The notes below the pieces were generated by a model that saw only the letters and a program-made list of their open reading frames with translations, ran no database searches and had not been told where the DNA came from. Shown here in pieces: positions 8,317 to 17,569 of a DNA stretch of 64,000 nt. The translations under genes were made by a program, and so were the position numbers. This stretch comes from Bin5 sp965204525 (lineage in GTDB: Bacteria; Chloroflexota; Anaerolineae; Caldilineales; Caldilineaceae): assembly GCA_965204525.1 (NCBI GenBank), contig OZ241994.1, positions 1,612,001 to 1,676,000 of the forward strand, read 5' to 3'. Numbering within the stretch: position 1 is the stretch's first letter; the number at the start of each line of letters is the position of its first letter.

Positions 8317-9615
8317 TTAAGCCGCGGCGGCGCGCAAGATCTGCTTTTTTGCATCGACGCGGAAACATTCGTATTGATTGTCGCGCATATAGCGACGCGA
8401 TAGGTCGATGGCCTGAGCCTCTGTGAGGAGACCTTCGGAGATTTCAGCTTGCATGACCCTGGTGAACCAGTTACGCGCCTGCTTGGCGTAGGCGAGGGCC
8501 GCGCCCGGGTAGCCGGTATCGCCGCCGAAGAGGAAAAGCTTGTTGGCAGGGGCAGCGTGGATAAAGCGGCGGACGAACTCCATGGAGCTATAAGGGTTTA
8601 TGCTCCAAGCCCAACAGAGGTCTGCGTAGACGTTGGGATAGTGTTTCGCCAGTGCGACTAACTCTTCAGTATACGGGTAGGCGATGTGCATGAGGACGAA
8701 GCGGGCGTCGGGGTACTTTGCAAGAAGGGGGCAGAGATTGCCGCTGCGAATGTAGTCAACCGGCATGCGGCTGTGGCCGGCGTAATAGCCGGTATGGATT
8801 TTCATTGGCAGATCATGTTCGATGCACAGTTCCACCCCTCGAGCCCAGCACCAGTCGCCTAGGCAGAGCCTGGCGCCTTCGTCGAGCTCCTCGCCGTCGC
8901 GCAGATAGATGTCGAGGGCTTTTGCAGCCTCGGCGTCGCTGCGCTCTTCCCAGCGCAGAGTGCGGTTGTAGGCGTGCTGTGATTTGACGGCGATGGCGGG
9001 GGAGAAAGAAGAGGCGAAAATGGTCTCCATTACACGTTTGAGGGAATGGAGGTCAGACAGTTCCAGGCCGGTATGGTGTGCGATTTCTTCGTGATTGGGC
9101 CTTCCTGAGCAGAAGTCGACCCAGGAGATGTCATAGAAGAAGAAGTCGGGCCCGGACATGTCGGGCAGGACGGTCATTGACTTGGCGTCGGTTTGGATAT
9201 GGTCCAGATTCGCGTCATCCCGGAGCAAGCGCAGGCGTTCACCCGGCTGGATGAGAGCGGCGTTCTTCTCCTGGGCGGCAGCGATTGAATCGGGAGTCAG
9301 TTCATCGATGCCGTAGAGATCTTTCGCGATGATACTCACCGCCTCGCCATAGCCGGTGTGCTGTACCCTTGCCCAAGACTCTTGTATCGGGGCGAAGCGA
9401 GCGGCCACATCAGGGCCTGAGGTGTCGAACAGACTGTCGATTGCCTCTTGAGAGGCGCCGGCAACGAACAGGTCGGCGTGGACATAGTTCTGGAAGAGCT
9501 GACAGAGAATGTCGGGGCGCTCATCCAGGTAAGCCTCTTCAAACCGCATATGTTCATGTGTGTCGACGAGCGGCGTCTGTTGGATGACAGCGGCGATATC
9601 TGTTTGTGAAGACAT
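8317..9615 (-). CDS. Amidohydrolase-family protein, uronate isomerase-like TIM barrel
   Basis: A 432-residue metal-dependent hydrolase/isomerase. The first metal motif HxH is in VDTHEHMRFEE. Further His ligands lie in KIHTGYY and VLMHIAYPY, and the terminal Asp is in FGGDTGYPG. The DTHEHM start, the length and the GDWCWARGVELCIEH segment resemble the amidohydrolase_2/glucuronate isomerase branch. The ATG at 9615 lies six bases beyond the msrA stop. It is followed without a gap by the sulfatase. With the neighbouring dehydratases, a role in uronic or aldonic acid catabolism is inferred. The reaction itself is not established. Confidence 0.8.
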   Translation of the reverse strand: MSSQTDIAAVIQQTPLVDTHEHMRFEEAYLDERPDILCQLFQNYVHADLFVAGASQEAIDSLFDTSGPDVAARFAPIQESWARVQHTGYGEAVSIIAKDLYGIDELTPDSIAAAQEKNAALIQPGERLRLLRDDANLDHIQTDAKSMTVLPDMSGPDFFFYDISWVDFCSGRPNHEEIAHHTGLELSDLHSLKRVMETIFASSFSPAIAVKSQHAYNRTLRWEERSDAEAAKALDIYLRDGEELDEGARLCLGDWCWARGVELCIEHDLPMKIHTGYYAGHSRMPVDYIRSGNLCPLLAKYPDARFVLMHIAYPYTEELVALAKHYPNVYADLCWAWSINPYSSMEFVRRFIHAAPANKLFLFGGDTGYPGAALAYAKQARNWFTRVMQAEISEGLLTEAQAIDLSRRYMRDNQYECFRVDAKKQILRAAAA

Positions 9616-9620
9616 GGGCG

Positions 9621-10172
9621 CTAACTCGCTTTCAGTTTGGCCTGCCATTGCTTTCGGAATTTGTTCACCTTGGGACGGATAACGAAGAGGCAGTAGGGTT
9701 GGAAACCATTGTCGCGGTAGTAGCTCTGATGATAAGACTCGGCGACGTAAAATGTGTCGAGTGGGACTAGCTCAGTAACGATGGGCGCGTCCCAGATCTG
9801 CGGGGCGTAGTCGAGGATCATCTCCTCGGCGACTCTTTTCTGCTCCTCGTCATGGTAGAGAATGACTGAGCGGTATTGGGGCCCAACGTCATTGCCCTGG
9901 CGATTGGGTGTGGTCGGGTCGTGAGAGGTGAAGAAGACTTCGAGAATCTCACGAAACGAAACGACGGACGGATCGAACGTAACCTGAATCACCTCGGCGT
10001 GGCCGGTGGTTTTCGCGCAAACCTGCTCGTAAGTGGGGTTAGGTACGTGGCCGCCGGCGTAACCGGACACGACCTGACCTACGCCGATGAACTCTTCATA
10101 GAGAGGTTCCAGGCACCAGAAGCAGCCTCCTCCCAGCGTAGCTGTTTCCTGAGAACTTGCTTCATTCGTCAT
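9621..10172 (-). CDS. msrA: Peptide methionine sulfoxide reductase MsrA
   Basis: A 183-residue cytosolic enzyme that reduces the S epimer of methionine sulfoxide in proteins. The catalytic motif GGGCFWCLEPLYEEF is at the N-terminus and TTGHAEVIQVTFDP follows. HDPTTPNRQGNDVGPQYRS and the C-terminal YHQSYYRDN region are the other family blocks. The ATG at 10172 has GGAG nine bases upstream; longer in-frame starts have no similarity. It heads an operon with an amidohydrolase, a sulfatase and a dehydratase, an unusual setting for a repair enzyme. Confidence 0.97.
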   Translation of the reverse strand: MTNEASSQETATLGGGCFWCLEPLYEEFIGVGQVVSGYAGGHVPNPTYEQVCAKTTGHAEVIQVTFDPSVVSFREILEVFFTSHDPTTPNRQGNDVGPQYRSVILYHDEEQKRVAEEMILDYAPQIWDAPIVTELVPLDTFYVAESYHQSYYRDNGFQPYCLFVIRPKVNKFRKQWQAKLKAS

Positions 10173-10548
10173 TGCGTCTTCTCCCAATCTCAATAATTCC
10201 GCAGTGCGCTCTTTCGCCGGGACGCGCCTGTTGCCTGCACGCATTAGCGACTCAGACCCATTCTGGTTAGAGATAATCGCAGTTGAGGCAACTTGGCCGC
10301 CTGCAGATGGCTGACCCGAGATCGCGTTCTTTTCAGCAGGCGTGGCAGATGAGTGTATCTTACCGCAGAAGGAGACCGAGTCCAACCGGACCAGGTTTAT
10401 TTTGCCAGTCCACGGTCTGACCGTGCCGACTTGCGAAGCGGGCAATCTGTGTTATGTTTCTGTCACAGATAAACTGTAACTGACTTGGCACGCGAGTCGC
10501 CCTCCATTGACCGCTGCCGACGAATATTTCTAGCTAAGGAATGAGACA
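10173..10548. promoter_or_regulatory. Divergent control region with inverted repeat ATCTGTG-N12-CACAGAT
   Basis: About 375 bases separate the msrA operon (-) from the UxuA-like gene (+). ATCTGTG (10445-10451) and CACAGAT (10464-10470) are exact inverted repeats. They overlap a weak plus-strand promoter candidate, TTGCGA (10431-10436) 16 bases before TATGTT (10453-10458). The arrangement would suit an operator controlling both sides. No regulator gene is adjacent. No coding sequence is supported here. Confidence 0.35.
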
Positions 10549-11529
10549 ATGATTCGAATCGCTGAGATGCTGCCGGCACAGCCTTCCCCATTGTGGACGC
10601 TTGTCAAACAGTGTGGGGTTAACTATGCCGTGGGCTCGATGGATATGTCGACAATCGATCATCCGGACCCGGACATGAAGCCTTGGGGGTTCATGAGTCT
10701 GGCGCGGGTGAAGAGCGCCTACGAGAATGCCGGCTTTCGGCTGGAGGTGCTGGAGAGCCGGCCGCCCCTGGACAAGGCGAAGCTGGGTCTGCCCGGGCGC
10801 GACGAGCAGATCGAGACGGTCCGTGAACTGCTGCGCAATATGGGCCGTTTGGGCATTCCGGTCTGGTGCAGCGAGTGGATGCCGGTGTTTAACTGGATGC
10901 GCACGGCGACCACGATCCCGGAGCGGGGCGGGGCGCTGGTAACAGGATTTGACTACGACGTGATGCGCAACGCGCCTCTGACACCCTACGGCGAGGTCAG
11001 CGAAGAGCAGTTGTGGGACAATTTGAAGTACTTTCTCGAGGCGGTGGTGCCTGTGGCGGAGGAAGCCGGGGTTAAGATGGCGATGCACCCCGACGATCCT
11101 CCTCTTTCACCGATCCGAGGGCTGGGCCGAATCATGCGCAGCGTGGAGAACTTCCAGCGCCTGATCGACTTGGTACCCAGTCCAGCCAATGGCATCTGCC
11201 TGTGCCAGGGAAACTTTACGCTGATGACCGACGATCTGCCGGACGTGATCCGCCATTTCGGCGCCCAGGACAGGATCTATTTTGTCCACTTTCGCGACGT
11301 ACAGGGCGTGCCGGAGAAGTTCAACGAAACCTTTCACGACAATGGCAAGACGGACATGCTCGCCTGTATGAAAGCCTATCGCGAGATAGGCTTTGAGGGC
11401 GTGCTGCGGCCCGACCATGTGCCGACGATGGAGGGCGACAGCAACGAAGATGCCGGCTACTCCTCGATCGGCAGATTGTACGCCATCGGCTACATACGCG
11501 GCCTGCGGCAGGCGGTTTACGCTGCGTAG
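10549..11529 (+). CDS. Mannonate dehydratase UxuA-like protein
   Basis: A 326-residue TIM-barrel protein of the UxuA family, which dehydrates D-mannonate to 2-keto-3-deoxygluconate in hexuronate catabolism. Family blocks are MAMHPDDPP (His ligand), CLCQGNF (Cys ligand), YFVHFRDVQG (His), and FHDNGKTDM with RPDHVP near the end. It is shorter than typical UxuA (about 360-390 residues). The segment after residue 120 is compact, so the substrate may differ. The ATG at 10549 begins with MIRIAEMLP. It faces the msrA-sulfatase-dehydratase operon and converges on the esterase gene. Confidence 0.85.
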   Translation: MIRIAEMLPAQPSPLWTLVKQCGVNYAVGSMDMSTIDHPDPDMKPWGFMSLARVKSAYENAGFRLEVLESRPPLDKAKLGLPGRDEQIETVRELLRNMGRLGIPVWCSEWMPVFNWMRTATTIPERGGALVTGFDYDVMRNAPLTPYGEVSEEQLWDNLKYFLEAVVPVAEEAGVKMAMHPDDPPLSPIRGLGRIMRSVENFQRLIDLVPSPANGICLCQGNFTLMTDDLPDVIRHFGAQDRIYFVHFRDVQGVPEKFNETFHDNGKTDMLACMKAYREIGFEGVLRPDHVPTMEGDSNEDAGYSSIGRLYAIGYIRGLRQAVYAA

Positions 11530-11541
11530 CCTTCACCTCCC

Positions 11542-12507
11542 CTACATTTCCAGCATCCACTGGAAGATCATATCGTCGAGGTCGGGCAGTTTTTCGTGGC
11601 CGTAGTCCGGGTAGATAACTGTCCGTTTTGGCGAGCTGATCTTATTGAAAGCGGCATACTGTGTGGAAGGCGGGCAGACCTGGTCCATGAGGCCTACGCC
11701 CATTAGCACTTCGGCACGGATCCGTGAAGCGAGGTGCTGGACGTCGATGTAGCCCAGGCGGGTGAAGACTTCTTCCTCTCGTTCATGGCGGGGATCGAAG
11801 TTACGGAACCACTCCCTGAGTTCAGCGTAGGCGTTTTGGTCCATGTCGAGATCCCAGACCCGTTTGTAGTCGCAAAGGAAAGGGAAGATGGGGGCGGCAC
11901 GCTTGACGCGCGGCTCCAGCGATACGCAGGCCAGGGTAAGGCCCCCTCCCTGGCTGCCGCCGGTTGCGCCGACGCGGTCGGCGTCCACATCATCCATCTC
12001 CATAACGATCTGCGCCAGCCGGGCAGTATCGAGGAAGGTGTGGCGGTAGAGGAGATCTTCGGGTTCGCCTGCGAGGCCGCGCACGATGTGTCCGCGCAGC
12101 GTCCAGCCAGGTACGCCGCCGACGTCTATTGATCGTCCACCGCCCTGGCCGCGACAGTCCATCGCGGCGACGGTGAACCCGGCTGCGACAAAGCCCAGCT
12201 TGCTTTGCCAATCGCCGGCGTTGCCGCTATAGCCGTGGAACATGAGCACGGCCGGGTGGAGCTCCTGTGTGTCGCGGGGTCGAAGCAGTTTGGCGTGAAC
12301 GCGGGCGCCGCGCGTGCCAGTGAAATACAGGTGAGAGCATTCTGCGTAGGGAGCCTGGAAATCGGCCGGAATAAGCTCCACCTCGGAGTCAATTGCTGCC
12401 AGTTCGGCAAGGGCGGAATCCCAATACTCGTCGAAATCGGGCGGTCGCGGGTTGGTGCCTTGGTAGGTAGGCAGCTTGTCCAGAGACATATCAAATAATA
12501 GAGGCAT
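11542..12507 (-). CDS. Acetyl xylan esterase / cephalosporin-C deacetylase family (CE7)
   Basis: A 321-residue alpha/beta hydrolase, the standard CE7 length. The nucleophile elbow is GGSQGGG (Ser185). The acid is probably Asp275 (GLMDQVCPPST) and the base His304 (YGHEKLPD). The RGQGGG block and the early PDFDEYWD motif are characteristic of CE7. These enzymes remove acetyl groups from xylo-oligosaccharides and other small esters, usually in the cytosol. The start at 12507 has AAGGA seven bases upstream and no signal peptide follows. It converges on the UxuA-like gene and belongs with the surrounding carbohydrate genes. Confidence 0.92.
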   Translation of the reverse strand: MPLLFDMSLDKLPTYQGTNPRPPDFDEYWDSALAELAAIDSEVELIPADFQAPYAECSHLYFTGTRGARVHAKLLRPRDTQELHPAVLMFHGYSGNAGDWQSKLGFVAAGFTVAAMDCRGQGGGRSIDVGGVPGWTLRGHIVRGLAGEPEDLLYRHTFLDTARLAQIVMEMDDVDADRVGATGGSQGGGLTLACVSLEPRVKRAAPIFPFLCDYKRVWDLDMDQNAYAELREWFRNFDPRHEREEEVFTRLGYIDVQHLASRIRAEVLMGVGLMDQVCPPSTQYAAFNKISSPKRTVIYPDYGHEKLPDLDDMIFQWMLEM

Positions 12508-13078
12508 GGTGTTTTCCTTCGATTTGTCGTTGGATGGTGAGAGTTCCAGCAACTGCTGCATTTCGGTGCGTGCTACCCTAATTGTCGCGTTAGTCGAAGG
12601 TTGATTGCAAGTCGCATATCCGAACGGGTGCAACCCAAATTGGGGGCGGACTTCGTATACCCTAAGTAACGACAAAACCACGGCCAGCCTGCGATCCAAT
12701 CTGCGGCAGCGTAAATGGCAGTTCTCACTCATCTCCACGCTCTCCTCGCCTTTGTGCCTCCTGGTCTTGACCTGCGCGCCTGAATCGGTTAGGATATGCG
12801 CGCTTTACTTTTTGGCCCGATTCCCGCTGCGAGCTCGTGCAAGAAAGACCAGAACGCGGAAACTCCCGATCCAGTTCATTCATATAAGCTTGGAGCCCAC
12901 TTCCTCGTTGGACGGAGTCGATTGCGCTCTATCGGTTGAGCGTCAGCGCAAAGTACTCGTTGAGCGGGCAGGTCGGAACTGTCTTGGCCCCTTCGACTTT
13001 CACTGCCCAACGCCGCACCCCAGTTAGAGAGCGGTGCGATTTCGATTCAGCCACACAATTCACGGAGAGAACACAAAG
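12508..13078. other. Divergent intergenic region
   Basis: About 570 bases with no supported gene between the CE7 esterase (-) and the beta-propeller gene (+). Short overlapping frames have no recognisable content. It holds one good sigma-70-type promoter candidate on the plus strand, described separately. Confidence 0.5.
12767..12795 (+). promoter_or_regulatory. Sigma-70-type promoter candidate for the beta-propeller gene
   Basis: TTGACC at 12767-12772 is followed after exactly 17 bases by TAGGAT at 12790-12795. This would leave a leader of about 280 bases before the gene at 13079, so another promoter closer to the gene is possible. Confidence 0.4.
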
Positions 13079-16000
13079 ATGAAAACCAAATCTGCGGCGT
13101 GGGATGCCCTCAAGTTTCGTTGCATAGGTCCACCGCGCGGGGGACGCGTGGTCGCGGCTGCAGGACATCCGACTGACAAGAACGTCTTCTACTTTGGTGC
13201 GGTGGCGGGTGGTGTATGGAAGACGGTCGACGGAGGCCATTACTGGGAAAACATCACCGACGGGCAGTTCGACGTTTCCTCGGTGGGCGCAATTGCAGTT
13301 TCCGAGGCCGACCCGAATGTAATCTACGCGGGAACGGGAGAGTCGACGATCCGCTTGGACGTTAGCTGGGGCGACGGGGTTTACAAGTCCACTGACGGCG
13401 GCGAGACCTGGAGGAATGTAGGGCTGCGCGACAGCCATCATATTGGCGAGATTCGTATTCACCCGCAGGACCCCGATATCGTCTACGTGGCTGCACTGGG
13501 TCACGCGTTCGGGCCGAACAACGAGCGCGGTGTCTACCGCTCCACTGACGGCGGAGAAACGTGGGAGCGTGTTCTTTACGTCAGCGACAGGGCCGGCGCG
13601 GTGGACCTTACGCTGGATGTTACTAATCCCAGAATTGTTTATGCCTCCATTTGGCAGGTGCATCGCCACTTCTGGGAGCTGGTCAGCGGAGGCCCTGATA
13701 GCGGGCTGTGGAAATCGACCGACGGCGGCGACAACTGGACCGATATCAGCCGCAACCCCGGCCTGCCGCAGGAAGGGATACTGGGAAAGATAGGTGTTTC
13801 CGTTTCACCAGCCCAGCCCAGCCGCATCTGGGCTATTGTGGAGGCGGAAGGAGAAAAGTCCGGCGTCTACCGGTCTGACGACCGCGGCGCCACTTGGGAG
13901 CATCTGACGAACAACCAGGACCTGCTGAACCGGCCATGGTACTATTTGCACATCTTCGCCGACCCGCAGGACCCCGACACCGTTTACGTAAACAACCTGA
14001 AGATGTGGAAGAGCATTGACGGCGGAAAGAGTTGGGGCGAGATCACGACACCGCACGGAGATAACCACGACCTGTGGATCGACCCCGCTGACCCGCATCG
14101 GATGATAAACGGCAATGACGGCGGGGCCTGTATCAGCTTTAACGGCGGTGAAACCTGGAGCACGATTTACAACCAGCTCACTGGCCAGTACTACCATCTG
14201 GACGTGGACAACCAGCAGCCCTATCACGTCTACGGCACGCAGCAGGACAACTCCAGCATTGCCGTGCCCAGCGCAACGGAGAAAGGGGCGATCCCGTGGG
14301 GTGACTGCTACCCGGCGGGCACGGGCGAGAGCGGGTACATCGCCGTCAAGCCGGACGATTCCGACGTCGTTTACGTCGGCGCGGTGGGCTCATCGCCCGG
14401 CGGCGGGGGGGCGTTGCAACGTTACGACCACCGCACTAAGCAGATCCGGCTGGTAACGGTGTGGCCGGAACCGTTCAGCGGATTTGGCCCCAAAGAGATG
14501 AAGTACCGATTCCCCTGGACTTTCCCGATCCTTTTCAGCCCTCACGACACTAATGTGCTCTATACGTGCGGAAATCACGTCTTTCGCACGACGGACGAGG
14601 GCAGCTCATGGGAGATACTCAGCCCGGACCTGACCCGCAACGATGAAAGCAAGCTGGAGGCGTCCGGAGGTCCGCTTACTCTGGATACGAGCGGGGCAGA
14701 GCACTACTGCACGATTTCAACGTTTATCGAATCAGCTCACCAGAAGGGCCTTTTCTGGGCTGGCAGCGATGACGGCCTGATTCATATCAGCGAGGACGGA
14801 GGCGACAGCTGGCGCAACGTTACGCCGCCGGATCTGCCGGAGTGGAGCTTCATGACGGTCATCGAACCGAGCGCGCACGATCCTTCGACAGTGTACGTAG
14901 CGGCCACGCGCTATAAGCTGGATGATTACAGCCCCTATCTTTTCAAGACGAACGACCTGGGACAGAGCTGGCAGCGGCTCGACGCCGGCTTCCCCCAGAA
15001 TGAAATCACGCGCATGTTGCGGGCAGACCCCGAACGCGAGGGCCTGCTCTACGTGGGTACTGAGTCTGGTATCTTCGTCTCGTTCGACGACGGCGGGTCG
15101 TGGCAGAGGATGCCGGGCAATCTGCCGGTTGCGCCGGTCTACGATATGATTGTCAAGGAAGGAGATCTGGTGGTGGCCACGCACGGTCGCTCCTTCTGGA
15201 TTCTTGATGATCTTACACCTCTGAGGCAGGTCAGTTCCTTGAAGGACTCTGACGAAGGCGAGGCCCGGCTCTTCCCCCCGCGCGAAACGCTGCGGCGCTG
15301 GCTTCCCTGGACGGTTAGCGGAGCGCGAGGCGATTCGCGCAACTATGCGCTCGCCTTTGGGCAACTCATCACCTTCCGGGACGAAGAGGACGACACCGGC
15401 GGGAGCACGCGCCGCGTCCTCGACGGGGGAGAGAATCCACCCCACGGTGCAATCGTCTATTACACGCTCCCGGACGACACAGAGGAAGTCAGCTTGGCAT
15501 TTCTCGATGCGGCAGGCAATGAGATCCGATCATACGGCCCCAAACCGGCGAAGGAGGAGATGGAAAAGGAGAAGGAGGAAGTTCCCTCTATTCAGTACAT
15601 TCCCACCAACGCAGGTCTCAACCGATTTGTGTGGAATATGCGCTATGCCGACGCCGAACAGTTGCCGGGCGACCCGTTCACAGAAAAAAGTGTGACGGGC
15701 ACTATGGCGCCCCCGGGAACCTACCAAGTGCGACTGACCGTTGATGGGGAGAGCCAGACTGAACAGTTCGAACTGTTTATCGATCCCAAATTGGACCGAA
15801 GCCAGGAGTCGATGCAAGCCCAGTTTGACCTGTGGCAGGAGGTGAACGCAAAGCTTTCCGAGACACATCAGGCGGTAAAGCGATTGCGCCGAGCCCGTGA
15901 GCGTGTGACGGCAATGGCCGAAATGGTTGCGGACAGCGAGGCTGACGAGCAGACCAAGTCCGCGGTCAAGGAAAGGGCAGACCAGATAGGAGAACAGTTG

Positions 16001-16273
16001 GGAGAAGTGGAATCTCAGCTGGTCCAGCCCGAAGCCAAAGTGGCGTTTGACCGGCTGCGATTGCAAACGATGCTCAACGCAAGGCTGCACAATCTCATCA
16101 GCGTAATCTCCGCGGCTGACGATGCCCCGACAAAGCAGACCTATGACGTCTTTGGTGAACTGTGCACGAAGGTCGATTCACAGTTTGACAAACTTGAATC
16201 GATTTTGGGCGAAAGTGTAGCAGACTTCAACGCCGCAGTTCAGGCGGCAGATGTTCCTCCCGTTGTGGTCTAG
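13079..16273 (+). CDS. Large Asp-box (BNR/Vps10-type) beta-propeller protein
   Basis: A 1064-residue protein. Residues about 1-720 carry many Asp-box repeats of the form S/T-x-D-x-G-x-x-W (STDGGETWRNV, STDGGETWERV, SIDGGKSWGEI, TTDEGSSWEIL, SEDGGDSWRNV and others), as in sialidases, Vps10/sortilin and cellulosomal xyloglucanases. A Lys/Glu-rich stretch and a beta-rich region follow. The last 180 residues are alpha-helical and probably coiled coil. Such proteins are often labelled glycosyl hydrolase, but no catalytic set is visible. No signal peptide is present at the chosen ATG (GGAGAG upstream), which is odd for this class. The function is unassigned. Confidence 0.88.
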   Translation: MKTKSAAWDALKFRCIGPPRGGRVVAAAGHPTDKNVFYFGAVAGGVWKTVDGGHYWENITDGQFDVSSVGAIAVSEADPNVIYAGTGESTIRLDVSWGDGVYKSTDGGETWRNVGLRDSHHIGEIRIHPQDPDIVYVAALGHAFGPNNERGVYRSTDGGETWERVLYVSDRAGAVDLTLDVTNPRIVYASIWQVHRHFWELVSGGPDSGLWKSTDGGDNWTDISRNPGLPQEGILGKIGVSVSPAQPSRIWAIVEAEGEKSGVYRSDDRGATWEHLTNNQDLLNRPWYYLHIFADPQDPDTVYVNNLKMWKSIDGGKSWGEITTPHGDNHDLWIDPADPHRMINGNDGGACISFNGGETWSTIYNQLTGQYYHLDVDNQQPYHVYGTQQDNSSIAVPSATEKGAIPWGDCYPAGTGESGYIAVKPDDSDVVYVGAVGSSPGGGGALQRYDHRTKQIRLVTVWPEPFSGFGPKEMKYRFPWTFPILFSPHDTNVLYTCGNHVFRTTDEGSSWEILSPDLTRNDESKLEASGGPLTLDTSGAEHYCTISTFIESAHQKGLFWAGSDDGLIHISEDGGDSWRNVTPPDLPEWSFMTVIEPSAHDPSTVYVAATRYKLDDYSPYLFKTNDLGQSWQRLDAGFPQNEITRMLRADPEREGLLYVGTESGIFVSFDDGGSWQRMPGNLPVAPVYDMIVKEGDLVVATHGRSFWILDDLTPLRQVSSLKDSDEGEARLFPPRETLRRWLPWTVSGARGDSRNYALAFGQLITFRDEEDDTGGSTRRVLDGGENPPHGAIVYYTLPDDTEEVSLAFLDAAGNEIRSYGPKPAKEEMEKEKEEVPSIQYIPTNAGLNRFVWNMRYADAEQLPGDPFTEKSVTGTMAPPGTYQVRLTVDGESQTEQFELFIDPKLDRSQESMQAQFDLWQEVNAKLSETHQAVKRLRRARERVTAMAEMVADSEADEQTKSAVKERADQIGEQLGEVESQLVQPEAKVAFDRLRLQTMLNARLHNLISVISAADDAPTKQTYDVFGELCTKVDSQFDKLESILGESVADFNAAVQAADVPPVVV

Positions 16274-16283
16274 AGTCGTCGAT

Positions 16284-17561
16284 ATGCGAGTACCGCTGGC
16301 AGCAACCAAGAGCGCAGGGTCTCCTGCGCTCTTGAAGATCACTTTTGCGGATTTCATCGTACGCAGTGCCTATCAGATGGGCAAGACGCCACTGCTGCCG
16401 ATCTTCGCCGCGTCGCTGGGCGCATCTGACGCGCTGCTGGGGTTGATCGTCTCGGTCTCCACGCTTACCGGCATGGCGACGAAGCCGCTCTTCGGTCTGC
16501 TTTCGGATCGAATGGGGAGGAGATTGTGGCTTCTGATCGGTACCCTAATCTTCGCAGGCGTGCCTTTTCTATACTCATTGATCGAGACACCCAGCCAGCT
16601 GGTAGCAGTTCGCCTGCTGCATGGCACGGCCACGGCGATCTACGGACCCGTGACGGTGGCGTATGTGGCTGAACGCAGCGGCAAACGCAAGGCCGAGAGG
16701 CTTGGCTGGTTCGGTATGGCGCGCAGCGGCGGCTACCTGATCGGGCCGGCGGTTGCGGGCTGGCTGCTGCTGTCGCTGGATCCGGTCACGGTGTTCACGC
16801 TCATTGGCGCGCTGAGCATGGCGGCGTTTATCCCGGTCCTGTGGCTGGGCGGCGATGGGCCAAACTTCCGCGCTACGCCATTTCTTGACACCAGTGCCGA
16901 CCGCGAGAGGACAGCAAGCAAGAATGTCTTCTTAAGAGCGACTCGAGGTTTCGCAAAAAGGGAAGCAACGCTGTTGCGTACACCCGCTGTCTGGCTCTCC
17001 GGTGCGTTGGAGGCCGCAGTCTTTGTCGTAACCTATGTAATCAAAGCTTTTTTGCCGATTTACGCGCTGACTGCCGGGTATTCGACGGTTGAGATAGGCC
17101 TGTTTTTCAGCGCACAAGAGGGCGTGCTCATACTGCTAAAGCCCTGGGGCGGCAGGCTGGGGGACCGGATCGGCCATCTGCGGGCGGTGTCACTGGGAAT
17201 GTTCTGTCTGGCGCTTTCGCTCCCGTTCTTGCTGACGGCGACGGGCACTTTCGGCTTGCTGGCGGTTGCAGTGGCGATGGGCGCGGCCCAGGCACTGATC
17301 TTTCCGGCAACAGTCGCCCTGATCGCGGAGCAGGTGCCGGCGGGAGAGATAGGGGCCGGCATGGGGCTGGCAGGTTCGCTCAAGAATGGCGGCAAGGTGG
17401 CGGGACCGCTGTTGGGTGGACTGCTTATCGTCGGCCTGGGCTATGGCGGGATGTTCTGGCTACTGGCGGGAATCCTGCTGGCGGGCGCGTTGGCCCTGTT
17501 TTTGCGATTTTACATCGTCGACTTTGCGCCGCTGTCGGGAACGCAGAGGGCCAAGTCCTGA
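16284..17561 (+). CDS. MFS transporter
   Basis: A 425-residue protein with about 12 membrane helices and the MFS motif A, GLLSDRMGRR, in the loop between helices 2 and 3. A related GRLGDRIGHLR lies in the second half. A charged loop around residues 195-225 separates the halves. The fold places it in the drug/sugar:proton antiporter-like branch; the substrate is unknown. The ATG at 16284 lies ten bases after the stop of the beta-propeller gene. An earlier in-frame ATG at 16251 would overlap that gene. Cotranscription with the propeller gene is likely. Confidence 0.88.
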   Translation: MRVPLAATKSAGSPALLKITFADFIVRSAYQMGKTPLLPIFAASLGASDALLGLIVSVSTLTGMATKPLFGLLSDRMGRRLWLLIGTLIFAGVPFLYSLIETPSQLVAVRLLHGTATAIYGPVTVAYVAERSGKRKAERLGWFGMARSGGYLIGPAVAGWLLLSLDPVTVFTLIGALSMAAFIPVLWLGGDGPNFRATPFLDTSADRERTASKNVFLRATRGFAKREATLLRTPAVWLSGALEAAVFVVTYVIKAFLPIYALTAGYSTVEIGLFFSAQEGVLILLKPWGGRLGDRIGHLRAVSLGMFCLALSLPFLLTATGTFGLLAVAVAMGAAQALIFPATVALIAEQVPAGEIGAGMGLAGSLKNGGKVAGPLLGGLLIVGLGYGGMFWLLAGILLAGALALFLRFYIVDFAPLSGTQRAKS

Positions 17562-17569
17562 CTTTCCGA

